64,000 nt of DNA from Diaphorobacter limosus (GTDB taxonomy: Bacteria > Pseudomonadota > Gammaproteobacteria > Burkholderiales > Burkholderiaceae_C). The translations under genes and the position numbers were made by a program. The DNA lies in NCBI RefSeq assembly GCF_033100095.1, contig NZ_CP136921.1, positions 2,140,501 through 2,204,500 on the forward strand, in the 5' to 3' direction. The notes under the pieces were generated by a model. That model worked only from the letters and a program-made list of their open reading frames with translations. It was not told the DNA's origin and ran no database searches. Within the stretch, counting starts at the first letter, position 1; every line of letters begins with the position of its first letter. Below are positions 53,145 through 63,632 of this stretch, one piece after another.

Positions 53145-54278
53145 ATGATCATTTCCTCCAGCGCCGACTACCGCACAGCGGCACAAAAATTCCTGCCGCC
53201 CTTCCTGTTCCACTACATCGACGGCGGCGCCTATGCCGAGCAGACGCTGCGCCGCAACGTGGACGACCTGGCCTCCGTGGCGCTGCGCCAGCGCGTGCTC
53301 AAGGACATGAGCCAGCTCGACACCGGCATCGAGCTGTTCGGCGAGAAACTCGCCATTCCCGTGGCGCTGTCGCCCGTGGGCCTGACCGGCATGTACCGCC
53401 GCCGGGGGGAGGTGCAGGCCGCGCGCGCGGCCGACGCACACGGCATCCCGTTCACCATGTCCAGCGTCTCGGTCTGCCCCATCGAGGAGGTCGTGCCCAA
53501 GATCAAGCGCCCCATGTGGTTCCAGCTCTACGTCCTGAAAGACCGGGGCTTCATGCAAAACGCGCTGGAGCGCGCGCAGGCCGCCGGCTGCTCCACCCTG
53601 GTGTTCACCGTGGACATGCCCGTGCCCGGCGCGCGCTACCGCGACGCCCACTCCGGCATGAGCGGCCCCAACGCCCCGCTGCGCCGCTACTGGCAGGCCA
53701 TGACGCACCCGCGCTGGGCCTGGGACGTGGGCCTGCTGGGCCGCCCGCACGACCTGGGCAACATCTCGGCCTACCGCGGCAGCCCCACGGGCCTGCAGGA
53801 CTACATGGGCTACCTCAGCGCCAACTTCGACCCCTCGATCTCGTGGAAGGATCTGGAGTGGATCCGCGCCTTCTGGAAGGGGCCGATGGTCATCAAGGGC
53901 ATCCTCGACCCTGAGGATGCGAAGGATGCGGTGCGCTTCGGCGCCGACGGCATCATCGTCTCCAACCACGGCGGGCGCCAGCTCGACGGCGTGCTGTCGT
54001 CGGCGCGCGCGCTGCCGGCCATCGCCGACGCGGTGAAGGGCCAGATCAAGATCCTGGCCGACTCGGGCATCCGCAACGGGCTGGACGTGGTGCGCGCCAT
54101 CGCCCTGGGGGCCGACTGCGCCATGATCGGCCGCGCCTACATCTACGCGCTGGCCACGGCCGGCGAGGCCGGCGTCAAGCACCTGCTGGAGCTGCTGGAA
54201 AAGGAAATGCGCGTGGCCATGACCCTGACCAGCGTGGCCAAAGTGGCGGACATCACGGGCGAACTGCTGGCGTCCTGA
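53145..54278 (+). CDS. lldD: L-lactate dehydrogenase (quinone)
   Basis: FMN-dependent membrane-associated L-lactate dehydrogenase of 377 residues, oxidising lactate to pyruvate with electrons passed to quinone. N-terminal [32 protein letters not shown] matches the family, as do the FMN and substrate motifs [25 protein letters not shown] and the catalytic His in [11 protein letters not shown], then [21 protein letters not shown]. It begins 10 bp after lldR. Confidence 0.97.
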   Translation: MIISSSADYRTAAQKFLPPFLFHYIDGGAYAEQTLRRNVDDLASVALRQRVLKDMSQLDTGIELFGEKLAIPVALSPVGLTGMYRRRGEVQAARAADAHGIPFTMSSVSVCPIEEVVPKIKRPMWFQLYVLKDRGFMQNALERAQAAGCSTLVFTVDMPVPGARYRDAHSGMSGPNAPLRRYWQAMTHPRWAWDVGLLGRPHDLGNISAYRGSPTGLQDYMGYLSANFDPSISWKDLEWIRAFWKGPMVIKGILDPEDAKDAVRFGADGIIVSNHGGRQLDGVLSSARALPAIADAVKGQIKILADSGIRNGLDVVRAIALGADCAMIGRAYIYALATAGEAGVKHLLELLEKEMRVAMTLTSVAKVADITGELLAS

Positions 54279-54341
54279 ATTGGCGCTGCAGCCCCGCAGC
54301 CCTACAGCATGGCGGCCAGCGCCAGCGGGCTTTGGCTCACA

Positions 54342-56303
54342 TCACACCAATAGCGCGTTCACCCGTTTGACGTAAGCCGCCGGATCCTCCGGCAGGCCAC
54401 CCTCGGCCAGCAACGCCTGGTCGAACAGGATGTGCGCCAGGTCGTGGAAGTGCACGCTGCCGTCGAGCTTCTTCACCAGCGCATGCTCGGGGTTCACCTC
54501 CAGCACCGGCTTGGACTCGGGCGCGCTCTGGCCGGCCTGCTTGAGCATGCGGGCCAGTTGCTGGCTCATGCCGTCGTCCTGCACCACCAGGCAGGCGGGC
54601 GAATCGACCAGGCGCGTGGTCACGCGCACGTCCTCGGCCTTGTCTTTCAACGCTTCCTTCAGCTTGGCGAGCAGGGGCTTGAAGGCCTCGGCCGCTTCTT
54701 CCGCGGCCTTTTTCTCGGCCTCGTCCTGCAGCTTGCCCAGGTCCACCGCGCCCTTGGCGACGGACTGCAGCGGCGTGCCGTCGAAGTCGTGCAGGTAGTT
54801 CAGCGCCCACTCGTCCACGCGGTCGGTCATCAGGAGCACCTCGATGCCCTTCTTCTTGAAGACTTCGAGCTGCGGGCTGTTCTTGGCGGCGGCCAGGGTG
54901 TCGGCGGTGATGTAGTAGATGGCCTCCTGGCCCTCCTTCATGCGCGCCTTGTAGTCCTGCAGGCTGACGCTGGCCGTGTCGCTGCTGGTGCTGGAAAAGC
55001 GCAGCAGCTTGGCCAGGCGCTCGCGGTTGGCGAAGTCCTCGCCCAGGCCTTCCTTGAGCACGGCGCCGAACTCGGCGTAGAACTGGCTGTACTTGCCTTC
55101 CTTGGCCTTGTCCTCGTCGCTCACCACATCGGTCACGCCGTCGGCGGATTCGCTGGCCTCGTGCTTGTCATGCTTGGCCAGGTCTTCCAGCATGGACAGC
55201 ACGCGCTTGACCGAGCCGTCGCGGATCAGGCGCACGTCGCGGCTTTCCTGCAGCAGCTCTCTAGAGACGTTCAGCGGCAGGTCGGCGGAGTCGATCACGC
55301 CCTTGACGAAGCGCAGGTACTGCGGCATCAGCGCCTCGGCGTCGTCCATGATGAAGACGCGCTTGACGTACAGCTTCACGCCGGCCTTCTTGTCGCGGTT
55401 CCACAGGTCGAACGGGGCCTTGGCGGGGATGTACAAGAGCTGCGTGTACTCGGTGTTGCCCTCGACGCGGTTGTGGCTCCAGGACAGCGGCGCCTCGTGG
55501 TCGTGGCTGATGGATTTGTAGAAGTCCTGGTACTGCTCGGTGGTGATGTCCTTCTTGGGGCGCGACCACAGGGCGCTGGCCTTGTTCACCGTCTCCCATT
55601 CGCCGGTCTTGACCATTGAACCCGGCTCGCCCTCTTTCTCGCCCTCCTTCCATTCCTCTTTTTCCATGAGGATGGGCAGGCTGATGTGGTCGGAGTATTT
55701 GCCGATGATCTGCTTGAGCTGCCAGGCGTTCAGGTACTCCTCCGCGTCGCCCCGCAGGTGCAGGATGACGCTGGTGCCGCGCGCCGCGCGCTCGATCTGC
55801 TCGACCTCGAAGTCGCCCGCGCCGCTGCTCGTCCAGCGCACGCCCTCATTGGCCTTCAGGCCCGCGCGGCGGCTTTCCACGGTGATCTTGTCGGCGACGA
55901 TGAAGCCCGAGTAGAAGCCCACGCCGAACTGGCCGATCAGCTGGCCCTGCTCGCTGGCGGTCTGCTTCTGGTCGCCCGAGAGGCGGCTCATGAAGTCCTT
56001 GGTGCCGCTCTTGGCGATGGTGCCCAGGTGGTCTATGGCCTCCTGCGTGCTCATGCCAATGCCGTTGTCCTGGATGGTCAGGGTGCGCGCGGCCTTGTCG
56101 AAGGACACGCGCACTTCCAGGTTGGACTGGTCTTCATACAGCGTGGCGTCGTTCAGCGCCTCAAAGCGCAGCTTGTCGCAGGCGTCGGACGCGTTGGAGA
56201 CCAGCTCGCGCAGAAAGATTTCCTTGTTGGAGTACAGCGAGTGCGTGACCAGGTGCAGCAGTTGCGCGACTTCGGCCTGGAAGGAATGGGTGTGCTTGCT
56301 CAT
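54342..56303 (-). CDS. htpG: Hsp90 chaperone HtpG
   Basis: Bacterial Hsp90 of 653 residues. The GHKL ATPase domain (about 1-230) shows [43 protein letters not shown] and [15 protein letters not shown]. The middle domain has [17 protein letters not shown]. The C-terminal dimerisation domain follows, with the long helical [16 protein letters not shown] region. The ATG at 56303 gives the expected [19 protein letters not shown] much longer open frame upstream is not part of it. It stands 63 bp from the convergent lldD. Confidence 0.97.
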   Translation of the reverse strand: MSKHTHSFQAEVAQLLHLVTHSLYSNKEIFLRELVSNASDACDKLRFEALNDATLYEDQSNLEVRVSFDKAARTLTIQDNGIGMSTQEAIDHLGTIAKSGTKDFMSRLSGDQKQTASEQGQLIGQFGVGFYSGFIVADKITVESRRAGLKANEGVRWTSSGAGDFEVEQIERAARGTSVILHLRGDAEEYLNAWQLKQIIGKYSDHISLPILMEKEEWKEGEKEGEPGSMVKTGEWETVNKASALWSRPKKDITTEQYQDFYKSISHDHEAPLSWSHNRVEGNTEYTQLLYIPAKAPFDLWNRDKKAGVKLYVKRVFIMDDAEALMPQYLRFVKGVIDSADLPLNVSRELLQESRDVRLIRDGSVKRVLSMLEDLAKHDKHEASESADGVTDVVSDEDKAKEGKYSQFYAEFGAVLKEGLGEDFANRERLAKLLRFSSTSSDTASVSLQDYKARMKEGQEAIYYITADTLAAAKNSPQLEVFKKKGIEVLLMTDRVDEWALNYLHDFDGTPLQSVAKGAVDLGKLQDEAEKKAAEEAAEAFKPLLAKLKEALKDKAEDVRVTTRLVDSPACLVVQDDGMSQQLARMLKQAGQSAPESKPVLEVNPEHALVKKLDGSVHFHDLAHILFDQALLAEGGLPEDPAAYVKRVNALLV

Positions 56304-56419
56304 GGGTGTTATGGCGTCGAATGAGTCAGAGAAAGTGAGTGCCGGCACAGCCGGAACGCCCCTGCATGTGGGGGCGCAATGGCGCTCTTCAAGGGGGCGC
56401 CGCAGCCAGCTGCCGCGCG

Positions 56420-57172
56420 TCAGTGTGCGGGCTGGTTGAGCGCACCCGCCACCACCGTGGCACGCACAAACGGGCTGCTGCGCAGCGCCGGCAGGTCGAG
56501 CACGCGCAGGCCGCCGTATTCGACGCGGATTGCGCCCTGCTCCTGCAGCACGGCCAGGGCCTCGTTGACGCGCTGGCGCGACAGGCCGACCAGGTTGGCC
56601 AGCTCTTGCTGGGTGATGCGCAGCACCTCGCCCACGCCCGGAAACAGCACCGGGTGGAACAGCGCCGCCAGGCTGCGCGCCACGCGCAGGTCGGGGTTGG
56701 TGAGGCGGTCGATCTCGCGCACCGCGATGAACTGGCCCAGGCGCTCGTTGAGCTGACCCATGACAAAGCGGTTGAAGCCGATGGAGTGGTCCAGCAGCCA
56801 ATGGAAGCTGTCCATGGGCAGGCCGGCGACCACGCTCTTGCGCAGGGCCTGCACGTTGTAGCGGTAGGGCTCGCGCTTGACGGCCGTGCCTTCGCCAAAC
56901 CAGCCGCTGGGCGGCAGGCCGGCCAGCGTCATGCTGGCGCCGTCCACGGTGTCGGTGTTCATCTTCAACAGGCCTTGCACCACGCCAAACCAGTAGGTCA
57001 CGGGCCGGCCGACGCGGCAGACATAGTCACCGGGGTCGGCGTCGCCCACCACCACGGCGGCCACGGCACGCTCGCGCTCGGAGGGCTGCAGCCGCGCCAG
57101 CCAGGGAATGCCGGCCAGTTCCTGGGCGGTGGGCGGGCGGCGCCGCTGGTGCAGGGAGAGTTCTTGGCTCAT
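56420..57172 (-). CDS. Crp/Fnr family transcriptional regulator
   Basis: Regulator of 250 residues: cyclic-nucleotide-binding-like domain (about 30-145, [24 protein letters not shown] and [20 protein letters not shown]) and winged HTH (about 150-235, [43 protein letters not shown]). The N-terminus lacks the Cys set of FNR, and the effector pocket residues cannot be assigned, so its signal is unknown. A short upstream in-frame extension (to 57193) is possible. No target palindrome was identified nearby. Confidence 0.88.
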   Translation of the reverse strand: MSQELSLHQRRRPPTAQELAGIPWLARLQPSERERAVAAVVVGDADPGDYVCRVGRPVTYWFGVVQGLLKMNTDTVDGASMTLAGLPPSGWFGEGTAVKREPYRYNVQALRKSVVAGLPMDSFHWLLDHSIGFNRFVMGQLNERLGQFIAVREIDRLTNPDLRVARSLAALFHPVLFPGVGEVLRITQQELANLVGLSRQRVNEALAVLQEQGAIRVEYGGLRVLDLPALRSSPFVRATVVAGALNQPAH

Positions 57173-57245
57173 GCCTGCGAAGCATGCGTGCAAAGTGCCT
57201 GAACCGGCAGCGGGAATACCACGAAAGCGCCAATGATTAGTATTA

Positions 57246-57294
57246 TTTTGATAGCTGTTAACGCTTTACATAAAAGCGCTGGAGCCTAATTTAT
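57246..57294 (+). repeat. dispersed repeat, copy j
   Basis: Forward copy: TTTTGATAGCTGTTAACGCT, TTACATAAAAGCGCTGGAGC, CTAATTTAT. It lies between gspB and the Crp/Fnr regulator gene. Confidence 0.7.
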
Positions 57295-57303
57295 ACAACA
57301 ACT

Positions 57304-58026
57304 CTACTGGGATGGCAGCGCATAGCGGTAGCCACGAAACGCCCAAACCGTGCGCCCTGGCTCAATGCGCTCGAGCACCAGGCCGGGTGCGGCCTGGTCG
57401 CCCTCGTGCAGTACCTGGCCGTTGACGATGACCATGCGGTACAGCGGGTTCGTGGAATAGGTCACCCCGGCCAGCTGCAGCGTGGGTAGCTGCTCGCGCA
57501 CGGCGGGCGGCAGGTCGGCCTGGGCGAATACCGGCGCCTGGGTGGCCTGCGGGGCCGGCCGCGCGGGCTTGGGTTCGGGCGCCTGCGCCTGCGCGGACTC
57601 GGGGGCCGTGGCGGCGCGACGCGGCTGCCGCGGCTCTGGCGCGCGTTTCTCGACACGCTGCGGTGCTGGCGCTGGCGTTGGCACTGGCGTCGGTGCCGGT
57701 GCCGGTGCCGGTGGCGGTGGTGCTGCTGGCGCCTGGGTTGCCTCGGCAACGCTGGCAGTGACCGGCGCCGCGCTCTCGGCCTTGGGGGCGGCTACAGGTG
57801 CGGCAGGCGCAACCGGCGCGGTCGGCGTGCGCCACAGCCACCAGGCGGCGCCCGCCAGGCCTGCGGCCATGAGCAGCCCCGCCAGCAGCCAGGCCATGCC
57901 GGGCGCCGCGCCGGCCCTGGCCACGGGCAGGCCGGTGACCGGCGTGGCAGGCGTGTGCAGGTCGGGCACGCTGCCCCTGCCGCGCTCGGCCTGGGCGCGC
58001 CGCAGGGCATCAAGAATGTAGGACAT
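57304..58026 (-). CDS. gspB: type II secretion accessory protein GspB
   Basis: GspB/PulB-type protein of 240 residues: short cytoplasmic N-terminus with the conserved MSYILDALRRAQAERGRG, one membrane segment (about 38-57), a long Pro/Ala linker (about 60-165) and the C-terminal GspB domain (LPTLQLAGVTYSTNPLYRMVIVNGQVLHEGD). In the GspAB complex it helps place the secretin GspD in the outer membrane, bridging the peptidoglycan. It starts 5 bp after gspA. The other gsp genes are not in the window. Confidence 0.92.
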   Translation of the reverse strand: MSYILDALRRAQAERGRGSVPDLHTPATPVTGLPVARAGAAPGMAWLLAGLLMAAGLAGAAWWLWRTPTAPVAPAAPVAAPKAESAAPVTASVAEATQAPAAPPPPAPAPAPTPVPTPAPAPQRVEKRAPEPRQPRRAATAPESAQAQAPEPKPARPAPQATQAPVFAQADLPPAVREQLPTLQLAGVTYSTNPLYRMVIVNGQVLHEGDQAAPGLVLERIEPGRTVWAFRGYRYALPSQ

Positions 58027-58031
58027 GAGCT

Positions 58032-59726
58032 TCAGCCTCCCGCGCGCAGACTGGGTTCTTGCACACCGGCGGCGCGGTTGAGCATCATCAGGGTCAAGGG
58101 GCCGGCCTGGCCATCGGGCGTGAGGCCCTGGCCCAGCTGGAACTGGTGCACGCGCGCGCGCCGCTGCTGGGCGGGGCTGATGCCGCGCTGGTCGGTTCTG
58201 GCCTGCCCGGCCAGGGTCAGCTGCCGATCCAGCCAGGCAGCCCCGGCCACAGTGGCGGCCACGTTGCTCCCGGTGGGCAGGTTAGCGGGGGCCTTCCACA
58301 GCGTGGCGACCTCACCATGCCACAGCGGCGCCAGATCGGCCAGGGCCACCTGCAGCGTGCTGCCGTTGGCGCCGGCCAGTGTGGCCTTGTCGCCATCAAG
58401 CTGGCGCAGCAGCACCATGACGCCACCCTCGCCCGCACTCCCATCCTGGGGCCGGAGCGTGAGCAGCACCGGGCGATCGAGCTGGCGCAGCAGGTTCAGG
58501 CTGGCGCGGCGGTGGCGCCAGCAGCGCAGGCCCTCGCTTGCCAGCTGGGCACAGGGGTCGGCGGCATCGGGCGGCAGACTGGCCTGCCAGGCCTGGGCCA
58601 GCAGCTGCCAGCCGTCTGGCGATGGCCCCTCAGCCTGGGCAGCCAGAAAGCCCGCCAGCGTGAGCGGTGGCTGGGCGCCGGCCTTGGCCTCGGGGTTGGA
58701 TACGGGCGCAAGCGGCGCTGTAGCAGGCCCGGCCGGCGCAGCCACAGCCGCGGGCGTGGTCACGGCGACCGGCGCCTGCCTGCGCGTGGCGTCCACGACC
58801 GCAACGGGCCACCAGCCCATGGCCCAGCCCAGGGCGCCCAGCGCTGCCGCACCCGCCAGCCCACCCAGGGCAGCGGGCCACCAGCGCCCGGGGCCGGCGG
58901 CGACCGGCGCATCAAACACCTCGCGCGCGGCCTGGCGCACGATGGCTTCGCCGACCTCGCGCTGGCCCGCGGCATAGGCGCCCAGCAGCGCACGGTCGCA
59001 CAGCAGGTTGATGCGCCGCGGCACGCCGCCGGTCAGCGCATGCACGCGCGCCAGCGCCCGGCGCGCAAAAGGCAGTGGCCCCTGCAGGCCGGCCACGGCC
59101 AGGCGGTGGGCGATGTACTGGCGCGTCTCGTCCGCGCTCAGCGCCTGCAGGTGGTAGCGCGCAATGACGCGCTGCGCCAGCTGCTCCAGCTCGGGCGCAG
59201 CCACCATGGCGCGCAGCTCGGGCTGGCCGATGAGGATGATCTGCAGCAGCTTGCGCTCGCTGGTCTCCAGATTGGTCAGCAGGCGCAGCTGCTCCAGCAC
59301 GTCGGGCGCCAGGTTCTGCGCCTCGTCGATGATGAGCACGTTGTTGCGCCCGGCGGCATGCTGCTGCAGCAAGAAGGCGTTGAGCGGATCCAGGCAGTCC
59401 TTGACGGTCTCGACGCCGGGCGCGGCGGCCTGGTGCGCCACACCGAACTCGTCGCAGATCGAGCGCAGCAGTTCGGGCACCGTGAGCTTGGGGTTGAAGA
59501 TGTAGGCCACATTGCAGTGCGCCGGTATCTGCTCCAGAAAGCAGCGGCAGACGGTGGTCTTGCCGGTGCCGATCTCGCCGGTGAGCAGCACGAAGCCGCC
59601 GCCCGCGTCCAGGCCGTAGAGCAGATGCGCCAGCGCCTCGCGGTGGCGCTCGCTCATGAACAGGTAGCGCGGATCGGGGGCGATGGAGAACGGCGGGTGC
59701 TGCAGGCCAAAGAACGGGGCGTACAT
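58032..59726 (-). CDS. gspA: type II secretion ATPase GspA (ExeA family)
   Basis: AAA+ membrane protein of 564 residues. N-terminal MYAPFFGLQHPPFSIAPDPRYLFMSERHREALAHLLYGL is the ExeA signature; Walker A is GEIGTGKTTVCR and Walker B VLIIDEAQNL. A membrane segment lies near 285-310, then a Pro/Ala linker and a C-terminal peptidoglycan-binding region (about 490-560, with RVHQFQLGQGLTPDGQAGPLTLMMLNRA). It acts with GspB to let the secretin assemble across the cell wall. The two-gene operon is isolated from the main gsp cluster, as in many Burkholderiales. Confidence 0.94.
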   Translation of the reverse strand: MYAPFFGLQHPPFSIAPDPRYLFMSERHREALAHLLYGLDAGGGFVLLTGEIGTGKTTVCRCFLEQIPAHCNVAYIFNPKLTVPELLRSICDEFGVAHQAAAPGVETVKDCLDPLNAFLLQQHAAGRNNVLIIDEAQNLAPDVLEQLRLLTNLETSERKLLQIILIGQPELRAMVAAPELEQLAQRVIARYHLQALSADETRQYIAHRLAVAGLQGPLPFARRALARVHALTGGVPRRINLLCDRALLGAYAAGQREVGEAIVRQAAREVFDAPVAAGPGRWWPAALGGLAGAAALGALGWAMGWWPVAVVDATRRQAPVAVTTPAAVAAPAGPATAPLAPVSNPEAKAGAQPPLTLAGFLAAQAEGPSPDGWQLLAQAWQASLPPDAADPCAQLASEGLRCWRHRRASLNLLRQLDRPVLLTLRPQDGSAGEGGVMVLLRQLDGDKATLAGANGSTLQVALADLAPLWHGEVATLWKAPANLPTGSNVAATVAGAAWLDRQLTLAGQARTDQRGISPAQQRRARVHQFQLGQGLTPDGQAGPLTLMMLNRAAGVQEPSLRAGG

Positions 59727-59944
59727 GGGGGCGAGGATACAACCCCCACCGGATGCGCCAGGGCTGGCGCCACGCGGGCTGGTCCATGCCGGCCTGGATG
59801 GGCTCAGGGTTTGACCTTTAGGGATTAACCCGCAAATTGTCGCCGCGCAGACACAATGATGTCAAAGTGCCACCTACCATCGCTCGCAATTGATGGCATG
59901 CCCTGGCCTGCCAGCCCCTTCCACAGATTCCAACAGGAACCGGG

Positions 59945-61876
59945 ATGAAGACCACATTCCCCCATCTACTGCTGCAGCACGCCGCCCAGCGCCCCGAGGC
60001 GCCGGCCCTGCGTGAAAAAGAATATGGCATCTGGCAGACCTGGAGCTGGCAGGCCGCCGCCACCGAGATGCGCCACATGGCCTGCGGCCTGCTGGCGCTG
60101 GGCTTTGCCCGGGGGCAGAACTTGGCACTGGTCAGCGACAACCGGCCGCATGTGTACATGGGTTTTGTCGCCGTGCAAAGCATTGGCGGGGTGCCGATTC
60201 CGCTGTACCAGGACGCGGTGGCCGGCGAGATGGTCTTCGTCATCGAGGACGCGGACATCCATTTCGCCTTCGTCGAGAACCAGGAGCAGGTGGACAAGAT
60301 GCTGGAGGTGCGCGAGTCCCTGCCCGGCATCCAGTACATCATCTATGACGACCCGCGCGGCCTGCGCAACTACGACCAGCCCGGCCTGATCAGCACCGCC
60401 GAGCTGGTGGCCAAGGGCGCCGAGTGGGATCGTGACCACCCCGGCGTGTGGGAGTCCATGGTCGGACAGGTCGGCCCGCAGGATGTGTCGGTCATCCTCT
60501 ATACGTCGGGCACCACGGGCAAGCCCAAGGGCGTGTGCCAGACGCACGCCAGCTTCATCGGCTCGGCCAGCGGCGCTGCCGAGGTGGACAAGCTCGGCCC
60601 GGGCGACAGCATCATCTCCTACCTGCCGCCGGCCTGGGTGGGCGACCACCTGTTCTCGCTGGCGCAGTGGCTGGTGGCGGGCTACACCATCAACTGCCCG
60701 GAGTCGGCCAGCACCATCAGCATCGACATGCGCGAGATCGGCCCGACCTACTACTTCGCGCCGCCGCGCGTGTTCGAGGGCATGCTGACCACCATCTCCA
60801 TCCGCATGGAGGACGCCGCCCCGTTCAAGCGCCGCATGTACGAAAAGGCCATGGAGCTGGCGCGCCGCGTGGGCTCGGACATCCTGGACGGCAAGCCCGT
60901 GAGCAGCCTGGATCGCCTGAAGTACAAGCTGGCCGACCTGACGATCTACGGCCCGCTGCGCAACGCCATGGGACTGAGCCGCATCCGCGTGGCCTACACC
61001 GCGGGCGCGGCCATTGGGCCGGAGCTGTTTCGCTTCTTCCGCTCCATCGGCATCAACCTCAAGCAGTTCTACGGCCAGACCGAGACCTGCGCCTATGTCT
61101 GCCTGCAGCGCGACGGCCAGGTGGATCTGAACAGCGTGGGCCAGGCGGCACCCGGCATCGAACTGAAACTGGCGGACAACGGCGAGGTGCTGGTCAAGGG
61201 CGTGTCGGTGCTCAAGGAATACTACAAGCGCCCCGACGCCACGGCGGAGGTCATCGACGCCGATGGCTGGTTCCACACCGGCGACGCCGGCGTGATCGAC
61301 ACCCATGGCCAGCTGCGCATCATCGACCGTGCCAAGGACGTGGGCAAGCTCAAGGGCGGCGCCATGTTCGCGCCCAACTACATCGAGAACAAGCTCAAGT
61401 TCTTCTCGCACGTCAAAGAGGCCGTGTGCTTCGGCCACGACAAGGACAAGGTGTGCGCCTTCATCAACATCGACTTCGACGCCGTGGGCAACTGGGCCGA
61501 GCGGCAGAACCTGCCCTACGCCGGCTATGTGGACCTGGCCTCCAAGGCCAAGGTGCTGGAGCTGATCGCGGACTGCGTGGCCCAGGTGAACGCCGACCTG
61601 GCGGGCGAAACCGGCATGGCCGAAACCCAGGTGGCGCGCTTTCTGGTGCTGCACAAGGAGCTGGATCCGGACGACGACGAGCTCACGCGCACGCGCAAGG
61701 TGCGGCGCAACTTCATCGCCGACAAGTACGGCGTGCTCATCGACGCGCTGTATGACGGCAAGAGCGAGCAGTTCATCGAAACCCAGGTGAAGTTCGAGGA
61801 CGGGCGCAAGGGCGCGGTCAGCGCCACGCTCCAGATCATCGACGCCAAGACCCACCCGGCCCGCGCCGCCGCCTGA
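59945..61876 (+). CDS. AMP-binding long-chain acyl-CoA synthetase-like protein
   Basis: Adenylate-forming enzyme of 643 residues, activating a carboxylic acid to its CoA thioester. Motifs are the P-loop YTSGTTGKPKGVCQTH, FYGQTETCAYV, GWFHTGDAG and IDRAKDVGKLKGG. It is the type found in proteobacteria next to branched-chain amino-acid-like ABC transporters, so the substrate may be an aromatic or branched carboxylate imported by the transporter encoded next. The ATG at 59945 has AGGAACC upstream. livG begins 10 bp after its stop. Confidence 0.9.
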   Translation: MKTTFPHLLLQHAAQRPEAPALREKEYGIWQTWSWQAAATEMRHMACGLLALGFARGQNLALVSDNRPHVYMGFVAVQSIGGVPIPLYQDAVAGEMVFVIEDADIHFAFVENQEQVDKMLEVRESLPGIQYIIYDDPRGLRNYDQPGLISTAELVAKGAEWDRDHPGVWESMVGQVGPQDVSVILYTSGTTGKPKGVCQTHASFIGSASGAAEVDKLGPGDSIISYLPPAWVGDHLFSLAQWLVAGYTINCPESASTISIDMREIGPTYYFAPPRVFEGMLTTISIRMEDAAPFKRRMYEKAMELARRVGSDILDGKPVSSLDRLKYKLADLTIYGPLRNAMGLSRIRVAYTAGAAIGPELFRFFRSIGINLKQFYGQTETCAYVCLQRDGQVDLNSVGQAAPGIELKLADNGEVLVKGVSVLKEYYKRPDATAEVIDADGWFHTGDAGVIDTHGQLRIIDRAKDVGKLKGGAMFAPNYIENKLKFFSHVKEAVCFGHDKDKVCAFINIDFDAVGNWAERQNLPYAGYVDLASKAKVLELIADCVAQVNADLAGETGMAETQVARFLVLHKELDPDDDELTRTRKVRRNFIADKYGVLIDALYDGKSEQFIETQVKFEDGRKGAVSATLQIIDAKTHPARAAA

Positions 61877-61886
61877 AAGACCCAGC

Positions 61887-62672
61887 ATGACCAGCAAGAA
61901 GATCGGCGATGTCATTCTCGACATCAAGAACATCAGCCTGCGCTTTGGCGGGGTGAAGGCCTTGACGGACATTTCCTTCAACGTCAAGGAGCATGAGATC
62001 CGCTCCATCATCGGCCCCAACGGCGCCGGCAAGAGCTCCATGCTCAACTGCATCAACGGGGTCTACACGCCGCAGGAGGGCTCCATCACCTTCCGCGGCC
62101 AGACCTTCAGCCACATGAACAGCCGTCAGGTGGCCGAGATGGGCGTGGCGCGCACCTTCCAGAACCTGGCGCTGTTCAAGGGCATGAGCGTGATCGACAA
62201 CATCATGACCGGGCGCAACATGAAGATCAGAAGCAACCTGCTGCTGCAGGCGCTGCGCTGGGGCCCGGCCGAGCGCGAGGAGATCGCGCACCGCGAGAAG
62301 GTCGAGCACATCATCGACTTCCTCGAAATCCAGGCCTGGCGCAAGACCCCCGTGGGCCAGCTGCCCTACGGCCTGCAAAAGCGCGTGGACTTAGGGCGTG
62401 CCCTGGCCATGGAACCGCAGGTGCTGCTGCTGGACGAGCCCATGGCCGGCATGAACGTGGAGGAAAAGCAGGACATGTGCCGCTTCATCCTGGACGTGAA
62501 CGACGAGTTCGGCACCACCATCGTGCTCATCGAGCACGACATGGGCGTGGTGATGGACATCTCCGACCGCGTGGTGGTGCTGGACTACGGCAAGAAGATC
62601 GGCGACGGCGCGCCGGACGAGGTGCGCGACAACGAAGACGTGATCCGCGCCTATCTGGGCGCCGGGCATTGA
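61887..62672 (+). CDS. livG: branched-chain amino acid type ABC transporter ATP-binding protein
   Basis: LivG-family ATPase of 261 residues: Walker A GPNGAGKSSMLNCINGVY, Q-loop TFQNLALFKGMS, signature LPYGLQKRVDLGRALAMEP (LPYGLQK as in LivG), Walker B VLLLDEPMAGM and switch His LIEHDMGVVMDISDRV. It is coupled with the acyl-CoA synthetase gene upstream and livH downstream. The substrate may be an organic acid rather than an amino acid, given the ligase. Confidence 0.93.
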   Translation: MTSKKIGDVILDIKNISLRFGGVKALTDISFNVKEHEIRSIIGPNGAGKSSMLNCINGVYTPQEGSITFRGQTFSHMNSRQVAEMGVARTFQNLALFKGMSVIDNIMTGRNMKIRSNLLLQALRWGPAEREEIAHREKVEHIIDFLEIQAWRKTPVGQLPYGLQKRVDLGRALAMEPQVLLLDEPMAGMNVEEKQDMCRFILDVNDEFGTTIVLIEHDMGVVMDISDRVVVLDYGKKIGDGAPDEVRDNEDVIRAYLGAGH

Positions 62673-62690
62673 GCGCAGGAGAGAACAACC

Positions 62691-63620
62691 ATGGCCTTTT
62701 TTCTCGAAACCCTGATCGGCGGCCTGATGGCGGGCATGCTGTACTCACTCGTCGCGCTGGGCTTTGTGCTCATCTTCAAAGCCTCGGGCGTGTTCAACTT
62801 TGCCCAGGGCGCAATGGTGCTGTTTGCCGCGCTGGCAATGGCACGCTTTGCCGAATGGATCCCCAAATGGACGGGCATGGACAACATGATCCTCGCCAAC
62901 CTGGTGGCATTCGTGCTGGCCGGGGCCGTGATGTTTGTCTGCGCCTGGGTGATCGAACGCCTGGTGCTGCGCCACCTGGTGAACCAGGAGGGCGCCACCC
63001 TGCTGATGGCCACGCTGGGCATCACCTACTTCCTCGAAGGCCTGGGCCAGACCATCTTCGGCAGCGACATTTACAAGATCGACGTGGGCATGCCCAAGGA
63101 GCCGGCGTTCCTGTTCGAGTCGATGTTTGAAGGCGGCGTGCTGGTGAACAAGGAAGACGTGATCGCCGCCGGCATTGCCGCTGCACTGGTGCTGCTGCTG
63201 AGCATCTTCTTTCAAAAGACCAAGACTGGCCGCGCGCTGCGCGCCGTGGCCGACGACCACCAGGCCGCGCAATCCATCGGCATTCCGCTCAACCGCATCT
63301 GGGTCATCGTCTGGTGCGTGGCCGGGGTGGTGGCGCTGGTGGCCGGAATGATCTGGGGCAGCAAGCTGGGCGTGCAGTTCTCGCTCACCACCGTGGCGCT
63401 GCGCGCGCTGCCGGTGGTGATCCTGGGCGGCCTCACGTCCGTGCCCGGCGCCATCATCGGCGGCCTGATCATCGGCGTGGGCGAGAAGCTGTCCGAGGTC
63501 TATCTGGGCCCCTTCGTCGGCGGCGGCATCGAAATCTGGTTCGCCTACGTGCTGGCCCTGGTGTTTCTGCTATTCCGACCCCAAGGACTCTTTGGGGAAA
63601 AAATCATCGACCGCGTGTAA
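62691..63620 (+). CDS. livH: branched-chain amino acid type ABC transporter permease LivH
   Basis: LivH-type permease of 309 residues with eight hydrophobic segments; LIGGLMAGMLYSLVALGFVLIFKASGVFNFAQGAMVLFAALAM at the N-terminus and GRALRAVADDHQAAQSIGIPLNRIW are family hallmarks. It forms the membrane channel with LivM. It begins 18 bp after livG. A 40-residue loop (GSDIYKIDVGMPKEPAFLFESMFEGGVLVN) is typical of the subgroup linked to acyl-CoA ligases. Confidence 0.93.
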   Translation: MAFFLETLIGGLMAGMLYSLVALGFVLIFKASGVFNFAQGAMVLFAALAMARFAEWIPKWTGMDNMILANLVAFVLAGAVMFVCAWVIERLVLRHLVNQEGATLLMATLGITYFLEGLGQTIFGSDIYKIDVGMPKEPAFLFESMFEGGVLVNKEDVIAAGIAAALVLLLSIFFQKTKTGRALRAVADDHQAAQSIGIPLNRIWVIVWCVAGVVALVAGMIWGSKLGVQFSLTTVALRALPVVILGGLTSVPGAIIGGLIIGVGEKLSEVYLGPFVGGGIEIWFAYVLALVFLLFRPQGLFGEKIIDRV

Positions 63621-63632
63621 GGGGAGTCGAAC

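Noticed and set aside
56304..56801. Upstream extension of the htpG frame
   Set aside because: Family alignment and the [13 protein letters not shown] start place the true ATG at 56303; the extension overlaps the Crp/Fnr gene in another frame.
57640..57790. Repetitive GGTGCCGGT-type tract in gspB as a possible mobile or structural repeat
   Set aside because: It encodes the Pro/Ala-rich periplasmic linker normal for GspB, so codon repetition explains it.
59966..62056. 696-codon minus-strand frame
   Set aside because: Antisense to the acyl-CoA synthetase and livG genes; low-complexity composition typical of a shadow frame.
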